A DNA stretch of 64,000 nucleotides from Acytostelium subglobosum LB1 (Eukaryota; Evosea; Eumycetozoa; Acytosteliales; Acytosteliaceae): contig NW_012236502.1 of the NCBI RefSeq assembly GCF_000787575.1, positions 62,001 through 126,000 on the forward strand. Direction: 5' to 3'. The number at the start of each line of letters is the position of its first letter. Positions within the stretch are counted from its first letter, which is position 1. A model generated the notes under the pieces. The model searched no databases and was not told the origin of the DNA. It was given only the letters and a program-made list of their open reading frames with translations. The translations under genes and the position numbers were made by a program. Below, one piece after another: positions 1 through 11,137 of the stretch.

Positions 1-425
1 TGTTGTAGTTGTTGTTGTAGTTGTTGTTCAGTCCTATTGACTTGATGTACATTCATCACTTCCAAAACATATGAATGATGTTGCAAAGGGAACTTGGTTA
101 CATGTACATAAATATATGTTGTCTTGTGTATCTATCTATCTGTTTGTTGTATCTTTGGTATGAAGGACACCAAGTCAAGTAATTGCTCAACCAAGCACAT
201 TTGTGTGACCTTTCATCGAAGTCCAAAGAAACTGAAGTGTTTTGCCCTTGCTTGTGTTATTGTTGATGGGGAAGTGGTGTGTTCATCATCCTTCATTCAA
301 TCTCACACACAAACAACAACATCATCCAACAACAACATTGATTGATTGATTGTTTGATTGTAAATAGACATATAAATACTTATACATACATATACTTCTA
401 ACTATTACAGTAAAAGACATATAAG
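1..425. other. Intergenic, upstream of calcineurin B
   Basis: No gene is supported here. The first 30 bases are a TTG/TAG-type triplet repeat. A 73-codon open frame (124-345) has no recognisable domain, ends in poly-Asn from an AAC run, and looks like chance. The last 60 bases are A/T-rich and probably include the promoter and leader of the calcineurin B gene starting at 426. Confidence 0.6.
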
Positions 426-1192
426 ATGGGAAATCAACAGGGAGCAATCAGCAAAGAGCATCTGGACCACATGAAGGACATCAGTAACTGTATGACAATG
501 AACAGATGAATGATTGAATGATTGAAACAATGAACATGACATACCTAACATATTATAATGATCATGATCATTAAGTCTCAGAGGCAGAGTTGAAGAGACT
601 ATATAGAAGATTCCAAAAGTTGGATAAGGATGGCTCGGGTACACTGACAACTGATGAATTCCTGTCTATTCCCGACTTGGCCTTGAACCCTCTGCTGGAG
701 CGAGTGCTCACTATATTCGATCTGAACAAGGACAATGAGATCGAGTTCTCAGAGTTTGTTCAAACTCTATCCACACTCTCTGACAAGGGTTCAAAGCAGG
801 ACAAGCTTAAGTGTATGTTATGTGATTGATTGATCGTTCGTTCGTTCTTACTCATTCATGAATCAATCAAACAGTCTTGTTCCAGGTGTATGATATGGAC
901 AATGATGGCTTCATTGGCAATGGAGAGCTGTTTCAAGTACTGAAGATGATGGTTGGTACCAACCTGAATGACATCCAACTGCAGCAGATCGTTGACAAGA
1001 CAATCATTGAGGGTGATCTGGACAAGGATGGCAAGATATCATTCGATGAGTTCATTTTGGTATGTTGTTACATATAATCATTGATTGATTGGTATTCGAC
1101 CTGACAGACTGACACTCATCATTCATATACAGATGATTGGAAATAACGAGGGTATTGAGGATAAGCTGAGTGTAAACTGGTCAGACGCTTAA
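426..1192 (+). CDS. cnbA: Calcineurin B regulatory subunit (EF-hand protein)
   Basis: This is the regulatory subunit of the Ca2+/calmodulin-dependent protein phosphatase calcineurin. Four exons fit: 426-489, 576-812, 875-1059 and 1133-1192, giving 181 residues, the usual family length. The first acceptor is the TTAAG ending at 575, which restores the reading ...[16 protein letters not shown]. Using the next CAG would create a stop. The N-terminus MGN fits N-myristoylation, as known for the family. Four EF-hands are visible, for example [40 protein letters not shown] and [13 protein letters not shown]. The stretch [19 protein letters not shown] is highly characteristic of calcineurin B. Introns carry TGAT/TCAA repeats. 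The identification is firm and the exon joins are inferred from frame and homology. Confidence 0.95.
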
Positions 1193-1304
1193 GTGTACTC
1201 ATGATTGAGTGATCGGATAGGATTGGATTGGAATGGATTGGACATCGCCGTCGATGAATCAACAACATCATCGATCACTGATCATTCATCATCATTATAT
1301 GTTT

Positions 1305-1330
1305 GAATAAAGAAGAAGAAGAAGAAGAAC
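1305..1330. repeat. (GAA)n microsatellite
   Basis: A run of GAA triplets lies in the short space between the convergent calcineurin B and PSMG3-like genes, probably in the 3' UTR of calcineurin B. Confidence 0.8.
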
Positions 1331-1374
1331 ATAGAGCAATATCTCCATCAATAATGGATAACGGCGTTTATTAA

Positions 1375-1864
1375 CTACCATACCCTATGATCGAATATCA
1401 GTGACAGTATCGCTTTGAAAGTATCCTTTGACTTGTCTTGTAGAGAGATTGATAGTAATAGTTCTTTTGCACAATGTTTAGATATATGTTCAATCAATTG
1501 ACGTGCGTATATAGTCAACAATTGATCTTGACTACTTCCAAGCAATGTATCTATTTGATAACAAGGTTCATCTGCGATCACTCCATCATGTAACTTTGTT
1601 GCCTTAAACTATATGATTCAATGTTTGGTCGAATGAATGATTGAGTGAGTGAGCGAGTCAATAGGATTGGTATACAGATAGACATACCCATGTAGCAAAC
1701 TTTGATGTTTGAGTGATTGTTATATATATACAAGTGTCGAATGATGATAATACTATATCAGTGTGTATATCATTGATCTTTACACTTAGTTGTCTAGTCC
1801 TTATTGGGAATGGAGGTGTTTGTTGTATTGGTGGTGCATATGATTCCTCAAGTAGTGATGTCAT
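1375..1864 (-). CDS. Proteasome assembly chaperone 3-like protein (PSMG3/PAC3 family)
   Basis: Two exons on the minus strand (1864-1688 and 1608-1375) give about 136 residues. The product reads ...[19 protein letters not shown]... followed by [10 protein letters not shown], and after the intron ...[18 protein letters not shown]... [17 protein letters not shown]... ending FDHRVW. The order and spacing match human PSMG3: VTQFGKMGTLV, then VLLGQDEPLIHVFAKNL, then LLAVAVKDKS and a terminal QVW. The family pairs with PSMG4 and helps assemble the alpha ring of the 20S proteasome. The donor GTATGT and acceptor TATAG keep the frame. ATG at 1864 is the first in-frame ATG of the frame. The assignment rests on remembered family patterns, so it is good but not certain. 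Confidence 0.8.
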
Positions 1865-2221
1865 TGTCAACTCTATATCTATATCAATATCTGTATCTGT
1901 ATATGTATCTTTACTTGTATCTGTATCTGTTTAATTGATAGAGTCAGGTCTAAAATTCATTGAAGATCAAGGCTGTGGGTGTGGGTCTGAATGAACTTTT
2001 GGGTCTTTCCAGGTCACATGGGTTTGATCATTCCAACTCATTTCAATCACAAGTCATTGTTTGTTTGTCTTCCAATTGTATGATCAATTTCCATTATATA
2101 AAGGATAGTTGGAAAGTCATTTAATATCATCAAACTAACAAACTAACAATCAAACAAATAATCAAAAAAATTTAATTATAACTTACTCAATTCTACTTAT
2201 ATTCAATCAATATTAATAATA
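1865..2221. promoter_or_regulatory. Divergent promoter region PSMG3-like / cofilin, with G-box and TATA
   Basis: The region separates a minus-strand and a plus-strand gene. It holds a G/T-rich GTGGGTGTGGGT at 1975-1986, which resembles dictyostelid G-boxes bound by G-box binding factor, and TATATAAA at 2095-2102 about 120 bp before the cofilin start. An A-rich leader follows. The motif roles are inferred. Confidence 0.5.
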
Positions 2222-2760
2222 ATGGTAAGTTAAACAAAGAAATTAATTTATCCAATAATATTAATAATAATAAATTGTATAGTCTACTGGAATCAAACTT
2301 GCAAGCAACTGTATAGAAGTGTTCGATCAGATGAAGATGAAACATCAATTTGGACTTGTGTTTTATAAGTTGAATGATAACAATACTCAGATTGTTGTTG
2401 ATAAGACATTTAGTACTGGTACACCATTCTCAACATTCCTCTCAGAGTTACCAAACAATGAATGTCGTTATGCCCTTGTCGACTTCACATTCACCGACGA
2501 CAACTCATTGGTGAAGAAGAAGTTAGTCTTTGTCTCTTGGTAAGCCATACCTCAAACTCTCACACGATCAAACAATTACCAATTCATATTAACTCAAATA
2601 TAGGTGTCCAAGCCAATCAACCATCAAGGCCAAGATGATATATACTGCTTCCAAGGATGCACTTAGAAAGGCTTGTGTTGGTATCCAGGCTGAGATCCAA
2701 GGTTGTGACTTGTCCGAAGTACAAGAGGATTGTTTCATCGAGAAGATCAATAGATTGTGA
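2222..2760 (+). CDS. Cofilin/ADF actin-depolymerising factor
   Basis: Cofilin severs and depolymerises actin filaments. Three exons are supported: 2222-2224, 2283-2539 and 2604-2760, total 138 residues, the family length. The first exon is the ATG alone, followed at once by GTAAGT, so the second residue comes from exon 2 (M-STGIKLASNCIEVF). Recognisable stretches are NECRYALVDFTF, FVSWCPSQSTIKAKMIY and DALRKACVGIQAEIQGCDLSEV, matching the ADF-homology fold and its actin-binding long helix. The second junction rebuilds the Trp codon of VSWCP. D. discoideum cofilin is also 137 residues with a very similar sequence. Confidence 0.96.
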
Positions 2761-3008
2761 TCAATCACTCCATCTTTCAATCATAATATCAAGCCATCAA
2801 TCATTTAAATAGAAATATAATACAATACAATACAATATTCTTTGGTTCTGATTTGTTGATATTACAGGGAGTACCTCCTTGTTGTTACATGAATCTGTTT
2901 GTTATTTGATTGATTGATTTATAATTGAGGAGGAAAGAAGGAAGAAGTAGTGGAGTGAGGGGAGGAGGAGGAGGAAAAAGAAGTATCATTATTCATTCAT
3001 TCAATCAA

Positions 3009-4964
3009 TCAATTATCCGTGTCATTGTCAGCATGATTATCTGGTTTGGTCGTTGAATCGGTATTATTGTTGTTGTTGTTGTTGTTGTTGTTGGGGTTTG
3101 TTGATGTTCTGGTATCTTCATCATCATCGGATGGTGATTGTTTCCTTTTACCAAGATTGCTGTTACTGCTTCGGATACTCGGTAGGCTTGGTAGGAGGGG
3201 GTTTGGGAGTAGTTGTGGAGAGGAACGCTCGGTGTTATATCTGCCCTCTGTAGCATTATGGAAGAGTCCTCTCCTCTTGTGATCCATTATTTGATCATCA
3301 CTAAAGTCTGATCTTGAATCATCATCCCAATGTTGATCGGTATTAGATATGATCATCTCAGAATCCGAGTCGGAAGTTATTACATGTTGATGATTGTTGT
3401 GTCTGGATTGATAATGTTGTTGAATTTGTTGTTGTCGTCGTTGATTATTATTATTAATATTATGGCTATATCCTACATCGATATCATCTTTGGCCACATG
3501 TGAAAGTATTGAGAGACTGTTGTTGGAGAGGTCCGTGAACCCTGTTGACCTTAGTTGACTTCTGTTGTATGATGGTGTTGGAGGTGTACTACTTCTACTA
3601 GTGTGAGGGGAAGGTATTGGCGAGGAGTGCATACTACCAGCTTGCTGACTGTTGAGGGTCAGAGGGTCCATGTGTGGTCGTCCCCCATGTCCCATATTAA
3701 TACTGCCGATGTGTGGCGTCAGACCAGTTCCCTGGCTGTTTGGGTTGGGGCTATCTGTTTCAGTAACAGGCAGACGACGACCACCCATGCCATCAGTCTC
3801 CTTCCTCCTCTTCTCCTGGCGTTTGTTTGAGAACCAAGTGGTCACGGCTGAGTAGGTCATGTTGAGCGTCGTCGCCAACCTCTCTTTCTCCTCCTTGTTT
3901 GGATAGTTATCCTTCTCAAAGAACTCCTTTAGCACCCTGGACTGGTCCTTCTTCAAGCGAGTCCTTCTCTTCTTCTCGGCCGGTCGTGCCACTCCTGGGC
4001 TGAACTCGGTGTGATGAATGGTGGTGTGCTCTAGCGACGGACTATCATGTCCGCTGGGGGACTCTCGAGGACTGTTGGCGCCTGGTGAAGAGTCCCTGCT
4101 AAGTGCACCAGTGGACCGCTTAAGGTTAGGGGTAGTACTTCTCGAGGATTGTGTCGTAGTCGTGGTGCTGGTGAAGGAGGGAGAGGAATGCGACTGGGGG
4201 TGGGAGAGTGGGTTGGAGTGTGATGAAGGTGATCCACGGCCTCCTAGGCCTGAGGGTGAGTCGCGGCCTGTGTTGTTGATGGTGGATGAAGTAGACAATT
4301 GCAAGGGTGGGATTGATGAGTGTGATGATGTTGACCCAAAGGGTGGAGAACTTGTTGATGGAGTGGACCTCATAGAGTTAGGAGACCTACCTCCTGATGG
4401 ATTATACTGTGTGAATATATATTGTCTGTGTCTTGCTTGCATTGATTGAACATCAGGTGATATTGACGGTGATGATTTGGCTGGCGAGTGGCCGCCTGAG
4501 CCCTGGTGGGATACCGACGGGCCATGGAGTAGGCTGTGACTCGGATAAATAGTATTTAAATGTGTCTGCTGTTGGTGTTGTTGTTGATTATGTTGTAACG
4601 GTGATGGTGGAAGTATACATTGAGGTGATGAGTCTTGTGATGATTGATTTATGATTGTTCTGCTGAATGGTGCTGGATGTGGCGGTGGCTGATGATGGCG
4701 CAAATGTAAATTGAGTTGTTGATGATGATGGACTGGTAGAGGTGATGATGTTAAATGTTGTGATGGTGATCGTGATGGTGAGGGTGATGGTGATGGGGAT
4801 TGTTCCCTCACCTGTGTTGATTTAACTGCAGTAGTATTTGTATTTGTATTTGTTGTTGTTGTAGATGTAGTTGATGCTGTTGCTGGAGAGTCATTATCTG
4901 TTTGATTTCTATTGTTGTTCTTGTCCTTGGTAGTATTGGAGTTCAACAAGAATCCAATCTCCAT
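3009..4964 (-). CDS. Homeodomain transcription factor with long low-complexity arms
   Basis: The 651-residue open frame contains one homeodomain at about residues 331-390 (around nt 3795-3975). It has basic KKRRTRLKKDQ at the start, LKEFFEKDNYPNKEE in helix 1/loop, and recognition helix AVTTWFSNKRQEKRRK with the hallmark W-F-x-N. The helix spacing looks like a typical 60-residue domain rather than a three-residue-extended TALE domain. The rest is disordered: the N-terminal half is rich in Ser-Pro, Thr and His/Gln, and the C-terminus has acidic stretches and a poly-Asn run. Many SP sites would suit proline-directed kinases (inference). The ATG at 4964 is preceded on this strand by an ATATCAG that could be a splice acceptor, so a 5' exon or 5' UTR intron is possible. 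Which Dictyostelium hbx gene it matches cannot be decided here. Confidence 0.9.
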   Translation of the reverse strand: MEIGFLLNSNTTKDKNNNRNQTDNDSPATASTTSTTTTNTNTNTTAVKSTQVREQSPSPSPSPSRSPSQHLTSSPLPVHHHQQLNLHLRHHQPPPHPAPFSRTIINQSSQDSSPQCILPPSPLQHNQQQHQQQTHLNTIYPSHSLLHGPSVSHQGSGGHSPAKSSPSISPDVQSMQARHRQYIFTQYNPSGGRSPNSMRSTPSTSSPPFGSTSSHSSIPPLQLSTSSTINNTGRDSPSGLGGRGSPSSHSNPLSHPQSHSSPSFTSTTTTTQSSRSTTPNLKRSTGALSRDSSPGANSPRESPSGHDSPSLEHTTIHHTEFSPGVARPAEKKRRTRLKKDQSRVLKEFFEKDNYPNKEEKERLATTLNMTYSAVTTWFSNKRQEKRRKETDGMGGRRLPVTETDSPNPNSQGTGLTPHIGSINMGHGGRPHMDPLTLNSQQAGSMHSSPIPSPHTSRSSTPPTPSYNRSQLRSTGFTDLSNNSLSILSHVAKDDIDVGYSHNINNNNQRRQQQIQQHYQSRHNNHQHVITSDSDSEMIISNTDQHWDDDSRSDFSDDQIMDHKRRGLFHNATEGRYNTERSSPQLLPNPLLPSLPSIRSSNSNLGKRKQSPSDDDEDTRTSTNPNNNNNNNNNNTDSTTKPDNHADNDTDN

Positions 4965-7750
4965 TCCAAAAGGTCACCTGATATCGAATGAGTAAGTGAT
5001 TAATTGATTGAGTTATTGAGTGATTAGTATATATATTATAACTGTCTAATTGATTGATTGATTGTTTGGTGGAAGGAGTGATAATAACAAATACCATACC
5101 TTACTCAAAGTAAGTTATGTATGCTTCAATAAGTATATTATTATTAAATATATATATAATAAAGAGATAAAGATAATTGATTGATTGATTTGTCTGTTAA
5201 CTGAATAGACACAACAACAACGTTTTGGAAATAACCAAACAAAGGTAAAGGGTTACAGGACAATACCGTTACTGTCTCTTTGTTTGTATAATGATATGAT
5301 ATGATATGTAGTTGTTGTGCAAGGTCATTCAATCATACATTCATTCAATCATTCAACATTCATTTCATACATTTGGTCAACAGGTCAGTAAAGGGTAATG
5401 TGAACAACAACATCAACAACAATAACAACAACAAGAACAAACACGCGAATATTAAATATTGAAGAGGGGAGGGAGGGAAGGGACCTCCAGGCGTGTCGTG
5501 TCGGGTCGTGCGTGCCGTCTGAAGAGAACCTGATCAATTCAATTCGAATCGGATTGATGGGTGTCAGAGTTACTCACTCAACGCCTTTCGAAAAGAGGAG
5601 TCAGGGTTGTGGTCCTGGCTAAGTCGTCCGCCTCTTCACACACGATCACTTCACCCAAACAAACAAACAATCAAACAAATACAGAATTGAGTGAAGTGAT
5701 ATGATATTATATGATTTATACCTTTTAACTAATTAATTAGCTGGGTCTGATGCTTGTTTGTTGTAAATGTTAAGCAAAGATATTATAATATTTATATTAT
5801 ATTAATTATATTATATATATATTTATAAGTTGTTTAATTAATTATATTTATTATATTTACATTATCACATATCAACTACAACAACAACAAGAACAAGATC
5901 GACAACGATGCAAATGAAACTTGGAGAGGCATGTGCGATGGATGGTGACAAAGTGAGTGAGTTAGTGAGTTAGTGAATTAGTGAGTACCACCGAGATTGG
6001 GATAATAATTGATGGACGGTGCATCGATGGTTGGATGGAATAGATAGAGAATATATATTTGGTAAGGTCCAAGTCAGTCTAGTATCCATCACACGCACAG
6101 ACAGACAATTCAAGGTAGATGGTGGTGGTGGTTGTTGATGTTGGGGAGCCAAGACAAAGGCCTAATAACTACCTGCTACGCGTACGCGTCTCTTGGTTCA
6201 CGATTAGTTAGTTAGTTAGATTGACAAAGAGAAGAGAGAGAGACTATAGCTACCCTTGCAAGGTATGGTGCAAAAACAGTTAAAATGTCAATAATGAGTG
6301 GGAGTGAGTAATGGTGTGTGTGGCCTTTGGGAGAAGGCCATCGACTTGTCGAGACTCTGAGGGTCTTGGGTCCTTGGAGATGATGTCTCTGTGGTTCCCA
6401 GCCAACCAGCCAGTCATTGACTGGCATTAATGCAGCAGAGGTGTTAAATGTGACAAATTGATTCTGCTAAATAGGAGGAAGGACACGTCTGAACATATTG
6501 GAATGACTAATCGGCTGTCTGGTTGTGGCAGGCTCTCTCCAATAGTGCTGCTTTCCAGCCCCACCCTCATCAACATCATCACCTCAACAACAACGAATCA
6601 ATAAGCGACGTTGCCGCGATTGAATATAAATCCGCGCGTTTCACAAGATGGAAAGTTCAGCTTCGCATGTGTAGATGATCATCTCTAGCATGTTGATGTG
6701 CTGCCCCTCCGCACCACGGTAGGGTCGGAAGCCCCAATGACAGGGTTGGACCGTCTTGTCAATATTCACATTTCATTCACTCCTACATGGAGAGAGAAGT
6801 AGATATTTTATATTATTTGATTGATGAGTTGCTGGGTGATTGGATGCCTGCCTCAGGGGGCTATCTTGCCTTTGAGCGCTGCAGTGTATTTCCGCGTCTC
6901 TTATGAACGCGCGAACAACCACACCCACGAACCAAGGGCCGCTACCAAATTAATACATGATACAGTTGTGTTTACGCCACCTGATCCCATGGCGTGTACA
7001 AAAATGGAATCAGCATAGGGCTATCATCCATTCATGTGCACTTAATAATATTTTTGAAAAATGATAATAACGAATTTTCGATTCAAAACTTCGAGTTGGT
7101 TGTGTATGCTTCATCAGTTTGTTTTGTTGATGTGGGTGTGGGTGTAAGTGGGGTAAGCCCTTGTGGGTCCTCAATCAGAACCAACCACCACACACCTTCG
7201 ATGTCTTCGAAAGGTCCCATGGTACGGAGAAGAGAAGAAATATTTGGAGATGAGATGAAGCCGACTTACTTTTCGATGATAAATATCTTTGTTGTATGAA
7301 TGATGATGGTGATCTGATTCCAAGATATCGCAAACACCTAACCGTCTGGTTTACACAAACATACATACACATGGTTATGGGGAGGCGCCGTGCCAGGTAG
7401 GATATTATTCATTCGGGCATGACAACGGCTTCATTGGGACATCTTAAGATCACAATGGAATGGATAGGGCTGTCCATGGACCACTTTGATATCCTTGTCA
7501 CCAAATTGAATACACTAATGGGCGCATTCATGTATGTATGTTTGATTGATTGATCAACCCCTCGTTATTAATCGTCTTTATGATGATTAAGATACGTGAT
7601 CATTCCCAGACTACCAAGATCAGATAAGTTGTTGGACAAATTTACCAAATAATCAAACAAACAGCTCAATCAAACATCAAATTAATCAAACAAATAATTA
7701 ATTAATTATTAATGGAATCATTCCAGTTTGAATGGTAGGATTGATTTGGA
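4965..7750. other. Long intergenic region, no supported gene
   Basis: About 2.8 kb with only short scattered open frames of biased composition. The part next to 4964 is probably the 5' leader and promoter of the homeodomain gene, with a GGGAGGGAGGG-like G-rich patch near 5466-5480. Between about 6180 and 6930 there are GC-richer islands (for example CTACGCGTACGCGTCTC near 6175) unlike the flanking A/T-rich DNA. They could hold an unannotated RNA, but I see no tRNA, no class I RNA signature and no clear protein. A 17-bp odd palindrome, GCCAGTCA-T-TGACTGGC, lies at 6409-6425. Confidence 0.5.
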
Positions 7751-9332
7751 TTAATAGTTGGCGTCGTAGATTTGTTGTACCAAATTGCCAAATGGTCGCC
7801 TGACATTGAGGATGAGCTCGTTGGTGGACGTGGGATAGACACGGTTGGTCAAGAGGATGACTATGAGTTCACGCTCGGGATCACCACAGAGCATCGTGCC
7901 AGTGTAGCCAAGATGCATCCAGGTAGTAGGTGAGAGTGATCCACACGATTGGTCCCAGCCCTCGTCGTTGACAGTCGGGTCGTTGGTATTCCAGCCAAGT
8001 GCACGACTGCTCTGCGAGTGATTGTACTCCTTGGTGAACAACTCCATGGTTGTGGTGTTGAGGTATGAGCTGTCCTCGCGAGCAAACATGATGGCCTTCA
8101 TGAAGGTGAACATCTCGGGCGCGTTGGAGAATACACCTGCGTGGCCGCCAATGCCACCCATCGCGTAGGCATTGCCATCAGATACCACACCTTGGATTGT
8201 CGTGTGCATGTAGACTGTGTCGTTCTCGGTTGGTGCAGAGAATGGGAAGAGGAAGTTTGGCTGGAGGTATCCCGTGAACTTGGTGCCCACAGGGTCAAAC
8301 ACATACTTTCTCACATAAGCCTCATAGTAGCACTGATCAATTCCTGGTCCACCAGTATTGCACTCTGGTATGATATCATGTTCCTTCACATATCCAAGTG
8401 TTCTGGCGTAATGTCCAGCCACCAGCATCAAAGTCATGAAGCTATAAGATTGATTGATTGATTGTATGAGTGATTGAGTGATTAAGTGATTGGAATAGTT
8501 CCATTGAATGATTGATTGACATACTTGAGGTCACTGTAGACGTATGTGGCACCGATGGGGTTCATGAGTGATTGGTTCATGATGCTGTTGTAAATCTGAG
8601 TCTGGCATGAGAAGTCCATGGGTGGGTACTCATTGGCAGTGGCAGGACATCCAAACTCTGGTGTGTCTATTAAGTGATTATGTAGAGATTGGTAAGTGAT
8701 CAACATCATGTATGAATGAGGGTATTGGACATGATAGGATTGGACATACTCCAAAAGGGGTCGGGGTCTGGGAAGTAACCAGAGTTGTGGAGGAGACAGT
8801 TTAGGATGGTGATGGGACCCTTGCCATTGACAGCGTATTGTTGACCGATCACACTAGCAATTGTGGCGTTCAAGTCCAACTCTCCTCTTTGATAGAATTG
8901 TGCAATAGCAGTAGTAGTAGCAGTAACCTTTGAGCAACTGGCCATATCAAATAAAGTCTAATTTTCATTTTGTAAATGATTGATAGATTAATTGATTGAA
9001 GGGAGTGGGTGTTGGAATGATTCCAGGATGTTTGAGTGAGTGATCGGATCGAATGAATGAATGAATGATTGAATGAATGAACATACATCCATGGTCATCT
9101 TTGGTACGACACCATCATTAAGAGGTGTTGGCACACCGTATGTGTAGTGTCCAGGTGCAGATGCATATAGTATACCATCCTTGTTACCAACTAGTGCTAC
9201 GCAACCTGGGAATGTACCATTTGCAATTGCCTGTTCGAGGAAGGCATCGACTGGTGCCCATATATCTGCATTTGGTGTTGCATTGATCACCGTCAACAAC
9301 ACAGTGATTGCTAAAAACGACCTAACAAACAT
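7751..9332 (-). CDS. Secreted serine beta-lactamase-like hydrolase (class C / esterase family)
   Basis: Four exons on the minus strand (9332-9087, 8957-8750, 8666-8525, 8441-7751) give 428 residues. The N-terminus FLAITVLLTVINA is a signal peptide. The product has the three landmarks of the beta-lactamase/penicillin-binding superfamily. The first is S-x-x-K as MASCSK after TLFD. The second is Y-S-D-L-N-F, with the Tyr nucleophile helper built across the third splice junction. The third is a C-terminal GYTGT box followed by a DPE stretch. Eukaryotic members are usually esterases, peptidases or unknown hydrolases rather than antibiotic-degrading enzymes, so the substrate is not predicted. All four joins keep frame and rebuild conserved motifs. 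Introns are packed with TCAA repeats in the sense direction. Confidence 0.88.
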
Positions 9333-11137
9333 TATTATTTGTATAATTATACTTGTACAGAGTGATAGTGATGTATACTAATGATGGTCTCACAGCTCGA
9401 CTATGCTCATCTTATCTTTGGACCCAATTGCCCTTTTGCAATTGTTCAAAAACATCACAGATATTTTGATTTTTGGATATTATTTTTGATCATCTTGACG
9501 AATAAATATCAACCCTTTTCAAAGTTAAGTTATATGTGTATCTTTGTATTTGATTGATTGATAAAAATGATTGGTGAAATATATTTTATTGATAGGGTGA
9601 TTGATTGAATGTTTGAGGACTGTTTACCAAAAAGAGGAGGTTCGATTTTGATGTTGTCCTTCCTAGAGGTCGCTGTTGAAAAAATCGTCCAATTTTGGAT
9701 CAGATCTGAAAACGTATCGTGGTCCACCATCATTTCATTTCATTTGTTGTGGCTTGTCCCAAGGCCATCATGCCCATTCAATCACAAACACACTCACACT
9801 GTGTCAAAGTCCTCAACACTAACTACTCTTTGTCATTAACTTTCATACATACAGATACATATATATATATATATTTATTTATTATTATTATTACATTGTA
9901 TACAGATTTTATTTATTTATTCATTCAAGACAAGAGTGAGAACACACAGGTGGGTGGACACAGGAGATAGGTAGTCGACAGCTCATTATAGAAGGGTAGG
10001 TGAGTCATATCATGTCATGTCATACATGTCAAAGTTGATATATTGATTGAGACGCATATGTATTGTGATCGATCGGAATCGACCAGTCTATTCGCGACAC
10101 CAATCACAACGCATCACTCATTCACTCATCAATAGTCGAAGATACAATTGCTATTGTCTATTGTATCTATCTGTCTATCATTCTTACATGCAGCCACATA
10201 TCACATCACACATCACACATCACACATCGTATATCTACGTTGTAAGATTGATTACATCCCCGCGGGATATTATAACATTATGTCAGTCAGTCGACTGTTC
10301 AGTTCAACTCATTATTGATTGATTGATTGATTGACCAACACATCATCATCATCATTCATTCAATCTTTCCAACAACAACAACACAACAAACAGCATCCAA
10401 CAACAAACACACAACACACAGATATAGTACAACAACAACATTTATACATGTACTATTAAGGATACAACAAGTGTGTGTGAGTGTGTGTGATGGGGGCGAG
10501 TGAGTGGTCATGATCAAGAGTGTTTGTTGGGTGATCACACACAACCATATAAGGAAGTACTTTGATCAAACACATACCTGGTTATTGGCATTGGCATTGG
10601 TATTGGTATTGTTTGTTTGAAGAAGAGTGTGGTGGGCAATGCTACATACTCATCACTCAACAAGCACAAAGCATTACCGCCATCCTCCTCTTCCCTCCCC
10701 TCCATCCATCCAATCCATCCAACACATTCAAGCTTATCATATCACCTGACTGCTGCGAAGCTGACTGAGTTGAGTCAATCCATCCTCTTCCTCCACACCA
10801 CACTCTCCCTCTCACCAAAGTGAGCGCTTACTTCCCCTCCCTTGATCTACTGATTGATTGACTTGATGTTGTGTTAGAGATAGAGTTAGAGATAGAGTTA
10901 GAGATAGAGTTATATATAATATTGTTATAGTTTATAGATATTCTAACTTGTTGAACAACAGTCACAGTCATAGTCACAGTCAGAGTCATTCATTCATTCA
11001 ATCAATCAATCAAACATACATCGACGGACAGACAGACGGACAGACAGTGACAACAGACAGCAGGTCAAGCGCAGCGAACAACAGCGCACTCGATATCGAC
11101 ACACATAAGTTTAGTAGGAGGACAGGAAGACAGAGAT
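9333..11137. other. Long intergenic region between divergent genes
   Basis: About 1.8 kb with no supported coding region. It holds simple repeats: ATAT near 9860-9880, CATCACACATCACA repeats near 10200-10225, CAACAA runs and three copies of a TTAGAGATAGAG unit near 10874-10910. The last stretch is a long leader for the DOCK gene, with repeated CAGTCA and GACAGACAGACGGACAGACAG units at about 10960-11045. Short open frames here are repeat-driven. Confidence 0.55.

Noticed and set aside
124-345. 73-codon frame before calcineurin B
   Set aside because: No domain; ends in a simple repeat; no splice partner.
4018-4449. 143-codon plus-strand frame opposite the homeodomain gene
   Set aside because: It is the antisense shadow of the Ser/Pro-rich coding region; no domain and no leader.
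5560-5660. Possible tRNA-like GC-rich stretch
   Set aside because: No matching acceptor stem or B-box-like GGTTCGAATCC; no cloverleaf could be drawn.
9609-9839. 76-codon frame in the 9.3-11.1 kb region
   Set aside because: Mixed content at first sight, but no homology, no leader, and it ends in a His/Thr repeat.
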